This document shows positions 24,002 to 32,902 of a DNA stretch of 64,000 nucleotides, piece after piece. Numbering within the stretch: the first letter of the stretch is position 1; each line of letters opens with the position of its first letter. Under the pieces are notes generated by a model. It was not told where the DNA came from. It worked only from the letters and a program-made list of their open reading frames with translations, and searched no databases. The translations under genes were made by a program, and so were the position numbers. The stretch is from Acidimicrobiaceae bacterium (lineage in GTDB: Bacteria > Actinomycetota > Acidimicrobiia > Acidimicrobiales > RAAP-2). The stretch covers positions 57,973 through 121,972 of the forward strand of contig PLZF01000015.1 of assembly GCA_003152015.1 (NCBI GenBank). Reading direction: 5' to 3'.

Positions 24002-26591
24002 CGCCGAGGTCCACCTGGTTCCGGTCGCCCTCGTCGTCCACATACTCCTCGTCTGATTCGGAGGTCTCGTCGGGATTGATGAAGTCCATATCCACCAGGA
24101 TCACGTCCTTGGGCAGAGAGCCCGGCGCCGAACGGGGGAAGGAGAACGCTGCTCCCATCAGGTGGTCTTGCGCATTGAGCTTCTCCCGGTACTTCTCAGA
24201 TCCGGGCTTCGGCTCCGAGTCCTTGTCGATCGGGTAGAGAAGGACGAGACCGCTCCTGTCGGCATCCCTCAGATCCAGGAGCGTCCGGCCGTCCTTTGCC
24301 GTGGCTTCAGCGGATGCGAGGAGATCGGCGACCCTGTCCGGCTTTGACATGAGCGTTCCGATGTTTGCAGTGGTCGAGGTGCTCGAGGACGTCAGCTTGG
24401 ATCTGGTCAGAAGTCGGACATCATCCTCAAGTCCGATCGACATCGTCGGCGCCGGTGGCATGCGGGTGATGACGGCGAGATTCCAACGGTCGAGCCATCC
24501 GAACTTCCGTTGTCCGTCGATGTACTTCTCGAGGAGATCGGATCGGAGTTCAGTGTCCGGGTGGAATCTGAAGGCTCGGATGAATTCCACAACCGACTCT
24601 GCACTCAGACTCCTCAGAATGATCCGACTCGGTCTAGGTTCGATCACGGCTCCTTCACTCTCGGCTCTCGAGATCAGCTTCTTCGCAGCCTCCCGGTTCG
24701 AGAGGATCTCCGCCTCGTCCCGGTGATGGAAGTAGGTCGTCTGTGGGCGATGTCCGCTGTAGGAGGCCTCACCTGGGACGGCGAAGTGCATCTTGTTGGC
24801 GGCTGTGACCTGCATCCGACTGTGCAGACGGATCCTGACCGGGAGCTGCATCGGTGTGGCGTGCTCGGACTCCATCCGGGAGATCTCCCGACGCAGATCA
24901 CGCTCGATTTCGGACAGGAACCTGAAGTCGGAGGCCAGATCCTCGGTCGTCCAGATCCTGGGAAGGTCTCCGTAGCCGGGGCGGTATCCGAACCACCGGC
25001 CCATCTGCAGAAGTGAGTCGTATGTCTGGGCCGTCCGGAGGAAGTAGGAGGACACGAGGCCTTCCAGGGTCAGTCCCCTTGAGAGGGTGTTGCCACCGAC
25101 GGCGATGACGGTGGCCGGATCGTCCGTGTAGATCAGACGGTCGATCGACTGGCTGTTGTCCGCCACAACCTTGACCTCGCCGAGGAGGCCACTGACCCTC
25201 GGTGAAAGCTGGTCGAAGGAGACGGGCCCCACTCCCGAGCGCTCGGCTGGTTCACGCTCCACTTCGGATTCCCACTGCCTGCGCCATACCTCCATGGAAC
25301 CGTCGTCCCACGCCTCCTTCAGTTGTTTGACCGTCTCCCTGATGATCGGGAGGTAACCGAGCTGCGGCGCAACTCGCATCGTCGTGTGGACCAACATGCT
25401 CGAGTGCTGGTCCTTTCCTGACCTGACCCTTTGGGCAGCGGTCGCGAGGACGAACCATCTGATCGCGTCCGTCAAGGAGGGTGTAACAACAGGTCTGAAG
25501 GTTCCCTTCGCCGGCACCTTGTAGAGCAGCGCCTCGTCGTCAGGGACGGTACGGATCATGTCGTGCGGAGCCGTGGAATCGTCCTCCTCGTCCTCGCTGA
25601 CATCGGGGCCGAAGAGCTCCTCCGAACCGAAATAGGAGGGAGGCTTGGGCAGTGCATAGATGAAGTTGCGGGGGTAGATGTCGAGCACGTCTTTCGGGTT
25701 GACGAGCACATTCGCGAACGGCGTTGCTGTGTAGCCGATGTATGCCACCCTCGGGAGACTGAGAAGTTCGACGATGAGTGAGTTGATCTTGTTCCTGTTG
25801 AGCTCGGGGTTCTTCGCCGAGTTCGGGCTCGCCTGGTCTGACTCGTCGTCGATTATGAGGACCGGACATGCATCGAGCCCCCGCTCCTTGTCGGCCTGCT
25901 GGAGCCAATTCCTAAGCCGGGTGAGACGTGACACGTTCTTCTTGACGACAGCGAGGAGGCGGAGCTCCGTACCGGCCACCAGGGCCAGCGCCTTGACGGG
26001 GTTGCCGAAGTCCTCGTTCTCGTCGGTCAGGGTGAGCCAGCGCGTCTTGTTGAGCTCGGGGAGTTGTTGGTCGAGGCGCAGTTGGGTCTGCCGCCGGAGT
26101 GCATTGTGTACCCCGGAAAGCACGATGAAGAGTCTGTATCCGGCATCGCCGGCCTTCGCGATGGTCGCAGTGAAGTTCGCCGTCTTGCCGGATTGGACGT
26201 GTCCGAGCACGAGTCCCCTCGTGCCGATCACTTCGCTGTGGGGATCGGCGAGGAGACTGACAACGTCCGTCGAGGAGCTGTCGATACTGGGGACCGCTTC
26301 GATCCAATCTGGGTCGTCTTCGAGGGACTTCTTGAGGCTCGGCCAGAACTTGTCAATGTCGTAGTTGGGGCCTGTGTACCAGGAGGTCCCACTCTCTGGC
26401 TCGCCGATCGCACGGTCGAGGGCGATGTGGCGTTTCTGTTCGGCGATCTCGAGATGCCTGGCAACGACCTTGTCGACGAGGTCGGAGTTCTCCGTGATCG
26501 TCTTGAGCGTCGAGACGGCCTCGGCCATATCGACGCCTCGACGGAGAGCGACCTCCAACTGGTCCATCACAGCTGTTTCCCGATCGGACAT
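23994..26591 (-). CDS. Z1-domain superfamily II helicase-like ATPase
   Basis: A 865-aa protein. Walker A GHVQSGKT (residues 130-137), Walker B VLIIDDESD (244-252), motif III-like YIGYTATPFANVLVN, and motifs V/VI GGNTLSRGLTLEGL and QMGRWFGYR match the Z1 family. Z1 proteins accompany MORC/MutL-type ATPases in restriction-modification-like loci, where they are thought to translocate or remodel DNA. ATG 26591 has GGAAGGA 10 nt upstream; the earlier in-frame start is unlikely. First gene of a six-gene overlapping operon. The C-terminus is strongly acidic. Confidence 0.88.
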   Translation of the reverse strand: MSDRETAVMDQLEVALRRGVDMAEAVSTLKTITENSDLVDKVVARHLEIAEQKRHIALDRAIGEPESGTSWYTGPNYDIDKFWPSLKKSLEDDPDWIEAVPSIDSSSTDVVSLLADPHSEVIGTRGLVLGHVQSGKTANFTATIAKAGDAGYRLFIVLSGVHNALRRQTQLRLDQQLPELNKTRWLTLTDENEDFGNPVKALALVAGTELRLLAVVKKNVSRLTRLRNWLQQADKERGLDACPVLIIDDESDQASPNSAKNPELNRNKINSLIVELLSLPRVAYIGYTATPFANVLVNPKDVLDIYPRNFIYALPKPPSYFGSEELFGPDVSEDEEDDSTAPHDMIRTVPDDEALLYKVPAKGTFRPVVTPSLTDAIRWFVLATAAQRVRSGKDQHSSMLVHTTMRVAPQLGYLPIIRETVKQLKEAWDDGSMEVWRRQWESEVEREPAERSGVGPVSFDQLSPRVSGLLGEVKVVADNSQSIDRLIYTDDPATVIAVGGNTLSRGLTLEGLVSSYFLRTAQTYDSLLQMGRWFGYRPGYGDLPRIWTTEDLASDFRFLSEIERDLRREISRMESEHATPMQLPVRIRLHSRMQVTAANKMHFAVPGEASYSGHRPQTTYFHHRDEAEILSNREAAKKLISRAESEGAVIEPRPSRIILRSLSAESVVEFIRAFRFHPDTELRSDLLEKYIDGQRKFGWLDRWNLAVITRMPPAPTMSIGLEDDVRLLTRSKLTSSSTSTTANIGTLMSKPDRVADLLASAEATAKDGRTLLDLRDADRSGLVLLYPIDKDSEPKPGSEKYREKLNAQDHLMGAAFSFPRSAPGSLPKDVILVDMDFINPDETSESDEEYVDDEGDRNQVDLGGA

Positions 26592-27393
26592 GCTGGCGCA
26601 TCCTTCCGCATTTCGGCGACCGGCAGCCCGGATCCGGATCCGGAGACTGGCCCCCCGATGGACTCGAAGCAATATGCCACATACGGGGACGGAGTGTCAG
26701 CGGACATGAGATCCTCCCCAGTGGCAGCCAAATTCCTCCCCACTGACGGACACGAAAACTCCCCACTGACGGACACGAAAACTCCCCAGTGGCGGCCACG
26801 AGTTCTCCCCAGAACTGACTGTCCGCCACCGTCGGTGACCATCCACCGGCGGTGTGGCCCCTCCTCGAAGGCTGGTTGGTGACAAAACCACCGACCCTGA
26901 GGAGGTTCAACCCACTGGAGGCATCTGGCGCCATTCTGAAGTCTTGAATTGGACGCGTGGCAGAGGGAGCGAGACCTTATCGACGGCGTGGCGGGCCTCA
27001 GGAGTGAGCTCATGTCCGACGAAGAAGGGGCGCAGACCCGATCATCGGCGGATATCAGCTCAGAGCGCCGCTGAGTGCCATCCCCAGGCTTCTTGTATGC
27101 GCCTGAATCCCTGCCCACTATCAGCTAAGCGAAGGTCAAGCCCGAGCCCCTCGAAGGCTTGAGTCACCTCTTGATTCTCTTCTAGCGTCACCTTCAATCT
27201 CTGCATTTGATCATCCCGCGTGAATTCAGCATCTCTCGACTGACACTCCGATCCCTTCGACTCACGGCTAGATTCAGAACTGTGGATCAGCGGTGCCTCG
27301 GAGCCAGTTCTCAAGACAAGAACGATTCGAGTCCGTGGGAATAGCCAAACTCCCCATGACATTGTGTGCAGGCACCTCTATCACCGACAAGCG
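26592..27393. other. Promoter-side gap of 0.8 kb between Z1 operon and methyltransferase
   Basis: This region separates the divergent Z1 operon and methyltransferase gene and must hold both promoters. It contains the 23-bp-period tandem repeats (26714-26827) and a long imperfect hairpin near 26859-26905. A minus-strand frame of ~100 codons at 27060-27362 has an acidic, helix-like 3' half but no start signal or family, and I do not call it a gene. Confidence 0.55.
26714..26910. mobile_element. Tandem 23-bp repeats and hairpin resembling an IS21-family end
   Basis: Four to five direct copies with a ~23-bp period start at 26714, 26736, 26759, 26782 and 26805. Each begins CTCCCCA and most continue (C/G)TGRCGGMCACGA. 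They are followed by an inverted repeat whose arms are CCTCCTC and GAGGAGG (~26859-26905). Multiple terminal repeats are a feature of IS21-type elements; no istA/istB coding remains, so this would be a solo end. Alternatively they are operator repeats controlling the flanking defence genes. Confidence 0.45.
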
Positions 27394-29445
27394 ATGAGCA
27401 CCGTCCAACCGTCAAGAGCCGGGTCAAGCCGCGCCGCAAGTGAGAAGCGGGATACTTACGGCGTGAAGCTAGTTCGGGGTCCGTTCCTGAAGCTTCCGCC
27501 CCACCCGCTCTCCGTGGAGACGGAGTTGGAACTGATCGCGAGGGCCGACGAATTCAGACGCCCTTTGGCTGCCGACCTCTTCTGTGGTGCAGGAGGCCTA
27601 AGTATTGGTTTGACCGAAGCGGGGTTCGACGTAATCCTGGGGATCGACCATGACGACGCCGCCTTGGAGACACACCGCGCATATCATCCGGGACTGAGCG
27701 TCAATTGGGACTTGGGCGACGAAGACCTTGTCGAGCGCGTCGGAAATCTCATCAAGGACCTCGACGTAGCGATAGTTGCAGGCGGTCCCCCCTGCCAGCC
27801 GTTCTCACGCGCGGGGAGGTCAGCTCTCCGGGACCTCGTCCGCCGCGGACGGCGTCCGCCTCATGATCTCCGTAGAGAGCTGTGGCAGTCCTTTCTGAGG
27901 ATCGTGGCGATCGCCAGACCACCTGCGGTCCTGATGGAGAACGTCCCGGACATGGCCTTGGACAAAGACATGCTGATCCTGAGAACGATGGTCGATGAGC
28001 TCGAGGCGCTCGGATATGGAGTCGAAGAACGCCTGGTCGCCACGTCCGAATACGGGGTGCCCCAGCTCCGCCAGCGACTGATTCTTGTCGCTATCGCAGG
28101 GGGCGTCGAGTTCAAGTGGCCCCAGAGTCAGCCCGAGGTCAATCTCCGGAGTGCGATCGGAGACCTGCCGCCCGTCGATGGGGGCTGGCGGCCTGACAAC
28201 GGCGACGTTCCCGACGATCCGGTCGCGTCCGGTTGGATCACGTACGGCTCCCCGGTCACCAAGTTCCAACAGAGGATGCGAAGAGACGTTCCCGGAGGGC
28301 ACACTGACCGACTGTACGACCACATCACCCGGCCGGTTCGGGAGGACGACGCCCGTGCATTCGCACAGATGGACTCGACGACCTTGTATTCGGAGATCGA
28401 CGATGACCTGAAGCGCTACCGGGACGACATCTTCGACGACAAGTATAAGCGCCTTGACTGGAACAGCCTCAGTCGGACAATCACCGCCCACATCGCCAAG
28501 GACGGCTACTGGTACATCCATCCTGAGCATGACCGGACACTCACGGTCCGCGAGGCGGCCCGGATCCAGACATTCCCGGACAACGTCCGATTCGCCGGGC
28601 CACCGACCGCCGCCTTCCGTCAGATCGGCAATGCCGTACCTCCGCTGCTCGGGGAGCACCTGGGTCGATCGATCCTCGAATCCATCGCAGAGGGCCACCG
28701 AGAGCCACTGTCCACGACTCAGACTGCGGTGCTCCTGGCCGACTGGTTCGTGGGGCGCGAATACCTCTCGGTGCCATGGCTGCGGAGTACGACACGATGG
28801 CAGGTCATTCAGGCCGAAATCCTGTGGGCCAGAATCGCCCGGAAAAGCGTGAGGGAGGCTTGGGCGAGCACGGCGAAGCTAGTTTCACCGAAGCTGACAC
28901 TGGAGCCGTCGAACTCTGCGGCCCTCGAAATGTATGCCCGTCTTCGCGGCCGCGAAGACCGCGCCGCAGTCGTGATGAACGCGGCCGAGTGGTTCGTCGA
29001 CCACCCAGACACCCTGAAGGTGACGAGCTCGGTCACCGAACTGGTTGCGGCGCCGGGAGTATCCCCTGCGGTAGCCGACCTGGCGGTGCGGGTGTGCCCG
29101 GGGACCGCAGCGGACCGACCCGACCCCGTCCTTGTGACGAACGGCGTCCTTAGGGTCGCTTCGAGGTGCCTGGGGATCAATGTCGAGAGCGAGAACAGAT
29201 ACTCCGACGGTCGACTCGCTGTAGCCAGGCTGATCGGCGGAGACGACAACTCCCACGAAGCCCATCTGGGTCTCATCGAACTCGCGAGTTCAGTCTGTGT
29301 GGCAGGTCCGAATCCGGACTGCGGCAACTGCCCGCTGTTGGCTAACTGTGACTTCGCCAAACACAACAACTTTCAGACGACGCTGCCACTCACCATCCCA
29401 GGCTCTCTACGACGCCGGGGTTCTCGTCGCGTAGGTGCCCGATGA
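27394..29445 (+). CDS. C5-cytosine DNA methyltransferase fused to HhH/Fe-S glycosylase-like domain
   Basis: A 683-aa fusion. Residues ~60-440 are a C5 methyltransferase: motif I DLFCGAGGLSIGL, motif IV GGPPCQPFS with nucleophile C134, motif VI MENVP (E182), motif VIII QLRQRLILVA, motif X FRQIGNAVPP. Residues ~470-655 resemble the EndoIII/MutY fold, with an HhH-like APGVSPAVADLAV and four cysteines spaced C-x7-C-xx-C-x5-C (635-652) for an Fe-S cluster. The catalytic Asp position appears to be Thr582. ATG 27394 preferred; GTG 27364 possible. Its 3' end overlaps the convergent ATPase gene by 56 bp. Confidence 0.88.
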   Translation: MSTVQPSRAGSSRAASEKRDTYGVKLVRGPFLKLPPHPLSVETELELIARADEFRRPLAADLFCGAGGLSIGLTEAGFDVILGIDHDDAALETHRAYHPGLSVNWDLGDEDLVERVGNLIKDLDVAIVAGGPPCQPFSRAGRSALRDLVRRGRRPPHDLRRELWQSFLRIVAIARPPAVLMENVPDMALDKDMLILRTMVDELEALGYGVEERLVATSEYGVPQLRQRLILVAIAGGVEFKWPQSQPEVNLRSAIGDLPPVDGGWRPDNGDVPDDPVASGWITYGSPVTKFQQRMRRDVPGGHTDRLYDHITRPVREDDARAFAQMDSTTLYSEIDDDLKRYRDDIFDDKYKRLDWNSLSRTITAHIAKDGYWYIHPEHDRTLTVREAARIQTFPDNVRFAGPPTAAFRQIGNAVPPLLGEHLGRSILESIAEGHREPLSTTQTAVLLADWFVGREYLSVPWLRSTTRWQVIQAEILWARIARKSVREAWASTAKLVSPKLTLEPSNSAALEMYARLRGREDRAAVVMNAAEWFVDHPDTLKVTSSVTELVAAPGVSPAVADLAVRVCPGTAADRPDPVLVTNGVLRVASRCLGINVESENRYSDGRLAVARLIGGDDNSHEAHLGLIELASSVCVAGPNPDCGNCPLLANCDFAKHNNFQTTLPLTIPGSLRRRGSRRVGAR

Positions 29446-30676
29446 TCTTCGCGAGCGCCGGGGTCGTTGAGGTAGCGAGAGCTGCGGAGAGGATCGCCCC
29501 TCCGATCTCCGCAGCGTCCCGACTGATTGACTCCCGGTCCGAATCGGAAGCCGATGCACCCTCACGGAGGTCCCGACGGTACATGTCCTGGGCGCGGTGA
29601 CACAGCTCGGTGACGTGAGGCTCCAGGAGCGGACGGATCTCAGCCGGAAGGGCGACCCTCATCTTGGCGACGTTGATTCGGAACATCTCATCGAGGGACG
29701 GGGGGAAGTCGAGAGCGGCGCGAGCGAGTTTCGTGTGTTCGTCGATGGCCCTGATTCCGCACCAACCACCACTCTGAATGAGACGGTCGGCTCGGTAGAT
29801 ATACAGACCCTGCTGCCGGTTCCACTTCCCAGGGCCGCTCATCCTCTCGAACTCGCCCATTGACGAGAAGAGGCTCCTGGCCGGCAGAACAGTCGGGGAA
29901 AAGGCCACCGTACCCACCTCGTCCCCGGCCCACACCTCGAATTGACGCTCGGTCAGGGACCTGGTGTGCTCCTCATCCGGCGCGAACGGGTTCCAGGCGG
30001 GCACCTTCTTCCCGTTTACCGTGATCGCCAGGGTCTCGCCTCCGGCCGCGGACCCCTCGATGAACCGGTGGAACACAGCCCCGAGGTGGTCGCCGAGTCG
30101 GGTACCCAGGGAGTCCATACGCCTACGGGCTCCACCTCCTTCGGCCCGGCCCGCCGGCAAGATCCGATCGAGGTTCTCCCAGACCACCACGGTCCCAGGC
30201 GAGTGGTCCAGCCACTCGAAGGCGCGGTAAGCCTTCGTGTCATCGGGTACCTCGGTCAGTTCCCAGCGATCGGTATCGATGATGTGTTCGAGATCGAGGG
30301 TCCGGGTCGAGATCCGTCTTCTCACGGGAGCCTGCCGGGTGACGACCGTCACACGCTTGCACTGGGACAACGAAGCGGTCTTCAGGCCGAGTCCATAACG
30401 TCCGAGTTCGTCCTCCGCATACTCCCTTCTGGAACCAAAGCGGAGCGCTTCGGTCAGGTCGCGGTCGGTCATCCCAGAGCCGTCGTCCGCGATGAGTACA
30501 TAGGAGTTTTCGCCCTCGAAGCAGATATCGATGTCCACCCGTGACGCACCCGCGGAAATGGAGTTGTCAACCAGATCGGCGATGGCGGACGTGAATGTGT
30601 ACCCGATATCCCGGAGCGAATTCGTCAGGCGGCTCGCAGATGGCGTCACATCGAGCGCTGGATTAGCACTGCGCAA
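29390..30676 (-). CDS. MORC/MutL-type GHKL ATPase
   Basis: A 428-aa ATPase with a clear Bergerat fold: N-box AIADLVDNSISA (D34, N38; the usual Glu is Asp, as in many prokaryotic relatives), ADDGSGM (64-69), GRYGLGLKTAS (92-102). An S5-like transducer region and a helical C-terminus follow; there is no endonuclease motif. TTG 30676 is chosen because AGGAGG lies ~5 nt upstream. It is 57 bp downstream of vsr on the same strand. Such ATPases are thought to act as ATP-driven DNA clamps in restriction-like systems. Confidence 0.85.
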   Translation of the reverse strand: MRSANPALDVTPSASRLTNSLRDIGYTFTSAIADLVDNSISAGASRVDIDICFEGENSYVLIADDGSGMTDRDLTEALRFGSRREYAEDELGRYGLGLKTASLSQCKRVTVVTRQAPVRRRISTRTLDLEHIIDTDRWELTEVPDDTKAYRAFEWLDHSPGTVVVWENLDRILPAGRAEGGGARRRMDSLGTRLGDHLGAVFHRFIEGSAAGGETLAITVNGKKVPAWNPFAPDEEHTRSLTERQFEVWAGDEVGTVAFSPTVLPARSLFSSMGEFERMSGPGKWNRQQGLYIYRADRLIQSGGWCGIRAIDEHTKLARAALDFPPSLDEMFRINVAKMRVALPAEIRPLLEPHVTELCHRAQDMYRRDLREGASASDSDRESISRDAAEIGGAILSAALATSTTPALAKIIGHLRDENPGVVESLGW

Positions 30677-30733
30677 GGGTCCTCCTCTCCTGTAGCCAAC
30701 CAGATTGCCATACGGCGGTGGTCAACATGACCA

Positions 30734-31144
30734 TCAATCAAACCCAGGACGGGCACCTCGGACGGTCTCGATCCGGTCCGCCGCCTCAACCACGGTCTCG
30801 TGCTCCCAGATGTGGATGGGCACCCAGCCGAGAAGGTCGAGCTCCCGGTCCTTCCTCACATCCCTCTCACGATTCTTCTCCAGCTTCTCCCGCCACCATT
30901 CGTTGTTGTGTTTCGGGATCCCGCCGTGCTCGGCGCAACCGTGCCAGAAGCAGCCGTCGACGAAGACGGCTATCCGGTCCTTCGGTAAGACGATGTCCGG
31001 CGTACCCGGCAGGTCACGCCGGTGCAGGCGGAACCTGATCCCACGGCGATGCAGTTCCCTGCGGAGGGAGATCTCGGGACCGGTTGACTCCCGCGGCATG
31101 CGGCTCATCTGGCCCGATACGACCTCGTTCTTCGCCTTGACCAT
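30734..31144 (-). CDS. vsr: Very short patch repair endonuclease
   Basis: A 136-aa Vsr-family nuclease that nicks beside T:G mismatches arising from deaminated 5-methylcytosine. RESTGPEISLRRELHRRG, the catalytic aspartate in GTPDIV, DGCFWHGCAEHGG (metal/zinc residues), EWWREKLEKNRERD and the LLGW...IWEHE end match the family. ATG 31144 has AAAGGGA upstream; a GTG six codons earlier is less likely. Pairing with the cytosine methyltransferase follows the dcm-vsr pattern, but here vsr leads the MORC-ATPase transcript. Confidence 0.93.
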   Translation of the reverse strand: MVKAKNEVVSGQMSRMPRESTGPEISLRRELHRRGIRFRLHRRDLPGTPDIVLPKDRIAVFVDGCFWHGCAEHGGIPKHNNEWWREKLEKNRERDVRKDRELDLLGWVPIHIWEHETVVEAADRIETVRGARPGFD

Positions 31145-31162
31145 CTCGTCCCTTTCTCGCAC

Positions 31163-31495
31163 CGAATGCTCGGTCCACGAACCCTACGACTTAGGTGCAA
31201 CAGGAGGCGGGCCCCGTCCCCCCACCTGGTCAGGGGTTACCACTTTATTGATGGGGCGTTGGTGCCGTCACAGGTGGCCCGATGCCGGAGCCAGATTCGG
31301 GCGGCGCCTCTCACCGAGCGAAAGTGACATGGTTGGTCAGGGCCGATCCATGCATGACACCCCTATCGGACTTGTGCACGCGGGAGATCCTTACGAACTG
31401 CCGGTCGACAACGTGCTGGCCCTCTTCGGCGGTCAGCACAACCGCTTCCCTCGGGTGGCGACCTCATGATGTCAGCGGCTGTCGGCGTGAAGACG
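31163..31495. other. Non-coding gap between defence and conjugation modules
   Basis: About 330 bp with no supported gene, repeat or hairpin. It marks the change from the defence genes to the transfer genes. Confidence 0.5.
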
Positions 31496-32641
31496 TCACG
31501 TCGATCCGCGTCTCACGGTCCAGGGAGCCGGTTCGCCCGGTAGTCGCAACGCCACCTCGGCAGCCATGAGCGCGCTCCTGACCGCCCCCTGACCCACCCC
31601 CAGGAGCAGGCTCATGTGGAAGACCGGCAACCCCACGCGCTCATACAGATCCGTCACGAGCGCTGTTGGCAACGACAACGGTGCGAGGGACTCAAACGGT
31701 CCTGCCGGGGCCCACTCTTCAGGCACCGTGACTTGGTAGCGCGCCAGGACCCTCAAGACCTTGGGGTCGCCGTAAAGGTCGTCGAGGAGGGTGCGACCCT
31801 CGTCGCTGTGAGATGTGAAGCCACCTCGGCGTACTGGTACCCGGGCCTCGTGCAGGGCCACTCGCACAGTCCCCACACTCACGCCGAGCTGCTCCCCGAC
31901 GATCTTCATGGACATGCCGGCCTGGTAAAGATCGGCGGCACGCAGTCGCAGGTCGGCGGGCTCCCACGGCACCTGAGGGATGAAGGTCCCCGGCCGCTTG
32001 ATGAGCCCGGCCCCGTGCAGGCGTTTGCGCACGTACTCGGTGCTGACCTCGAGAATGGCAGCCGTCTCGACCACGTTGTGCTTCTGCTTGACGTAGAGCT
32101 CGACCAAGCGCCCGTCGGTGACCCTGGCCCTGTTCGCTCGGGGACGACGGATGCGGTTGGAGCGGGCGGCGATACCGGCGATGGCCAGCTCCCGACGCAC
32201 GCGCTCAGGAGTGATGTGGAGCTTCTCGGCAACCTCTCTGGTCGTCAGAGCCTTCTCGACGTAGAACTTCTCCAACCGTCGGTGATCGACACGCGGGTCG
32301 GGAGAAAGAAGACCCGCATCAGCCAGCCATCGAGCGGTGGTGGCGTCAGAGACTCTAAAGCGTCGGGCCAAGCTGGCAATGGTGGAGCTGGGTGCACCGA
32401 ATGCGCTTCTCAGATCTTCCGCGGACACGGGACAGGCTCGTTGCGTTGTTCGCCGTTCGATACCCGCTTGCTCCATTGCCTCAGCCACACGGGAACGACT
32501 GGTGCCAAGGAGCTGGGCTACTTCAGCTTCCGTCCGGCCTTCATCGACGTAGAGCAGCCGCAAGGTTTTCATATCCGGGCCGGCACCACGACGCCAACGA
32601 GGCACCGGCAGGGCGCGGGTACTTCGACGGCTCGTTGTCAC
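31496..32641 (-). CDS. DNA-binding protein with about six tandem HTH modules
   Basis: A 381-aa protein built from repeated trihelical HTH units of 35-55 residues. Examples are TEAEVAQLLGTSRSRVAEAM, TTREVAEKLHITPERVRREL, NVVETAAILEVSTEYVRKRL, SMKIVGEQLGVSVGTVRVAL and LPVFHMSLLLGVGQGAVRSAL. No catalytic domain is present. The GTG start has AGGAGG ~9 nt upstream. It is divergent from the type IV secretion operon, with AGGGTGACG-type repeats between them, so it probably binds that region as a transfer regulator or an accessory protein at the transfer origin. Confidence 0.7.
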   Translation of the reverse strand: MTTSRRSTRALPVPRWRRGAGPDMKTLRLLYVDEGRTEAEVAQLLGTSRSRVAEAMEQAGIERRTTQRACPVSAEDLRSAFGAPSSTIASLARRFRVSDATTARWLADAGLLSPDPRVDHRRLEKFYVEKALTTREVAEKLHITPERVRRELAIAGIAARSNRIRRPRANRARVTDGRLVELYVKQKHNVVETAAILEVSTEYVRKRLHGAGLIKRPGTFIPQVPWEPADLRLRAADLYQAGMSMKIVGEQLGVSVGTVRVALHEARVPVRRGGFTSHSDEGRTLLDDLYGDPKVLRVLARYQVTVPEEWAPAGPFESLAPLSLPTALVTDLYERVGLPVFHMSLLLGVGQGAVRSALMAAEVALRLPGEPAPWTVRRGST

Positions 32642-32902
32642 GCTCTTCAGCCTCCTCGACGAAACGGGCTATGGCGCGCCGGGCTCCATTCCTCTTGGTG
32701 TGGGTTCATCAACCCTACGGCTCCGGGTGCCCGCATTATCAACGCGCCCCAGTGTGTCATTAGCTCCCACTACAGAAAGGAGCGTGTACTGCCGGCTGTG
32801 CTGGACGCATATCGGACTTGATCCGGTTGGCGGACAGCTTGCTTGGGGCCCGCGGAGGATTATGGAGGCGCTCAGGCCGCCGAGACCTCGAAGCTTGAGG
32901 TG

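Noticed and set aside
26714..26827. CRISPR array
   Set aside because: The repeats are directly tandem with a 23-bp period and have no spacers; no cas genes lie nearby.
26353..26934. Several overlapping frames across the tandem repeats
   Set aside because: The translations are Arg/Pro-rich and repetitive, produced by the 23-bp repeats and by the antisense of Z1.
27060..27362. 100-codon minus-strand frame between the Z1 operon and methyltransferase
   Set aside because: No ribosome site and no family. Its 3' half looks protein-like, but evidence is too weak beside a region needed for two promoters.
29390..30676. MutL mismatch-repair protein
   Set aside because: The ATPase core is related, but the N-box Asp, the short C-terminus and the gene context fit MORC-type ATPases; no mutS is nearby.
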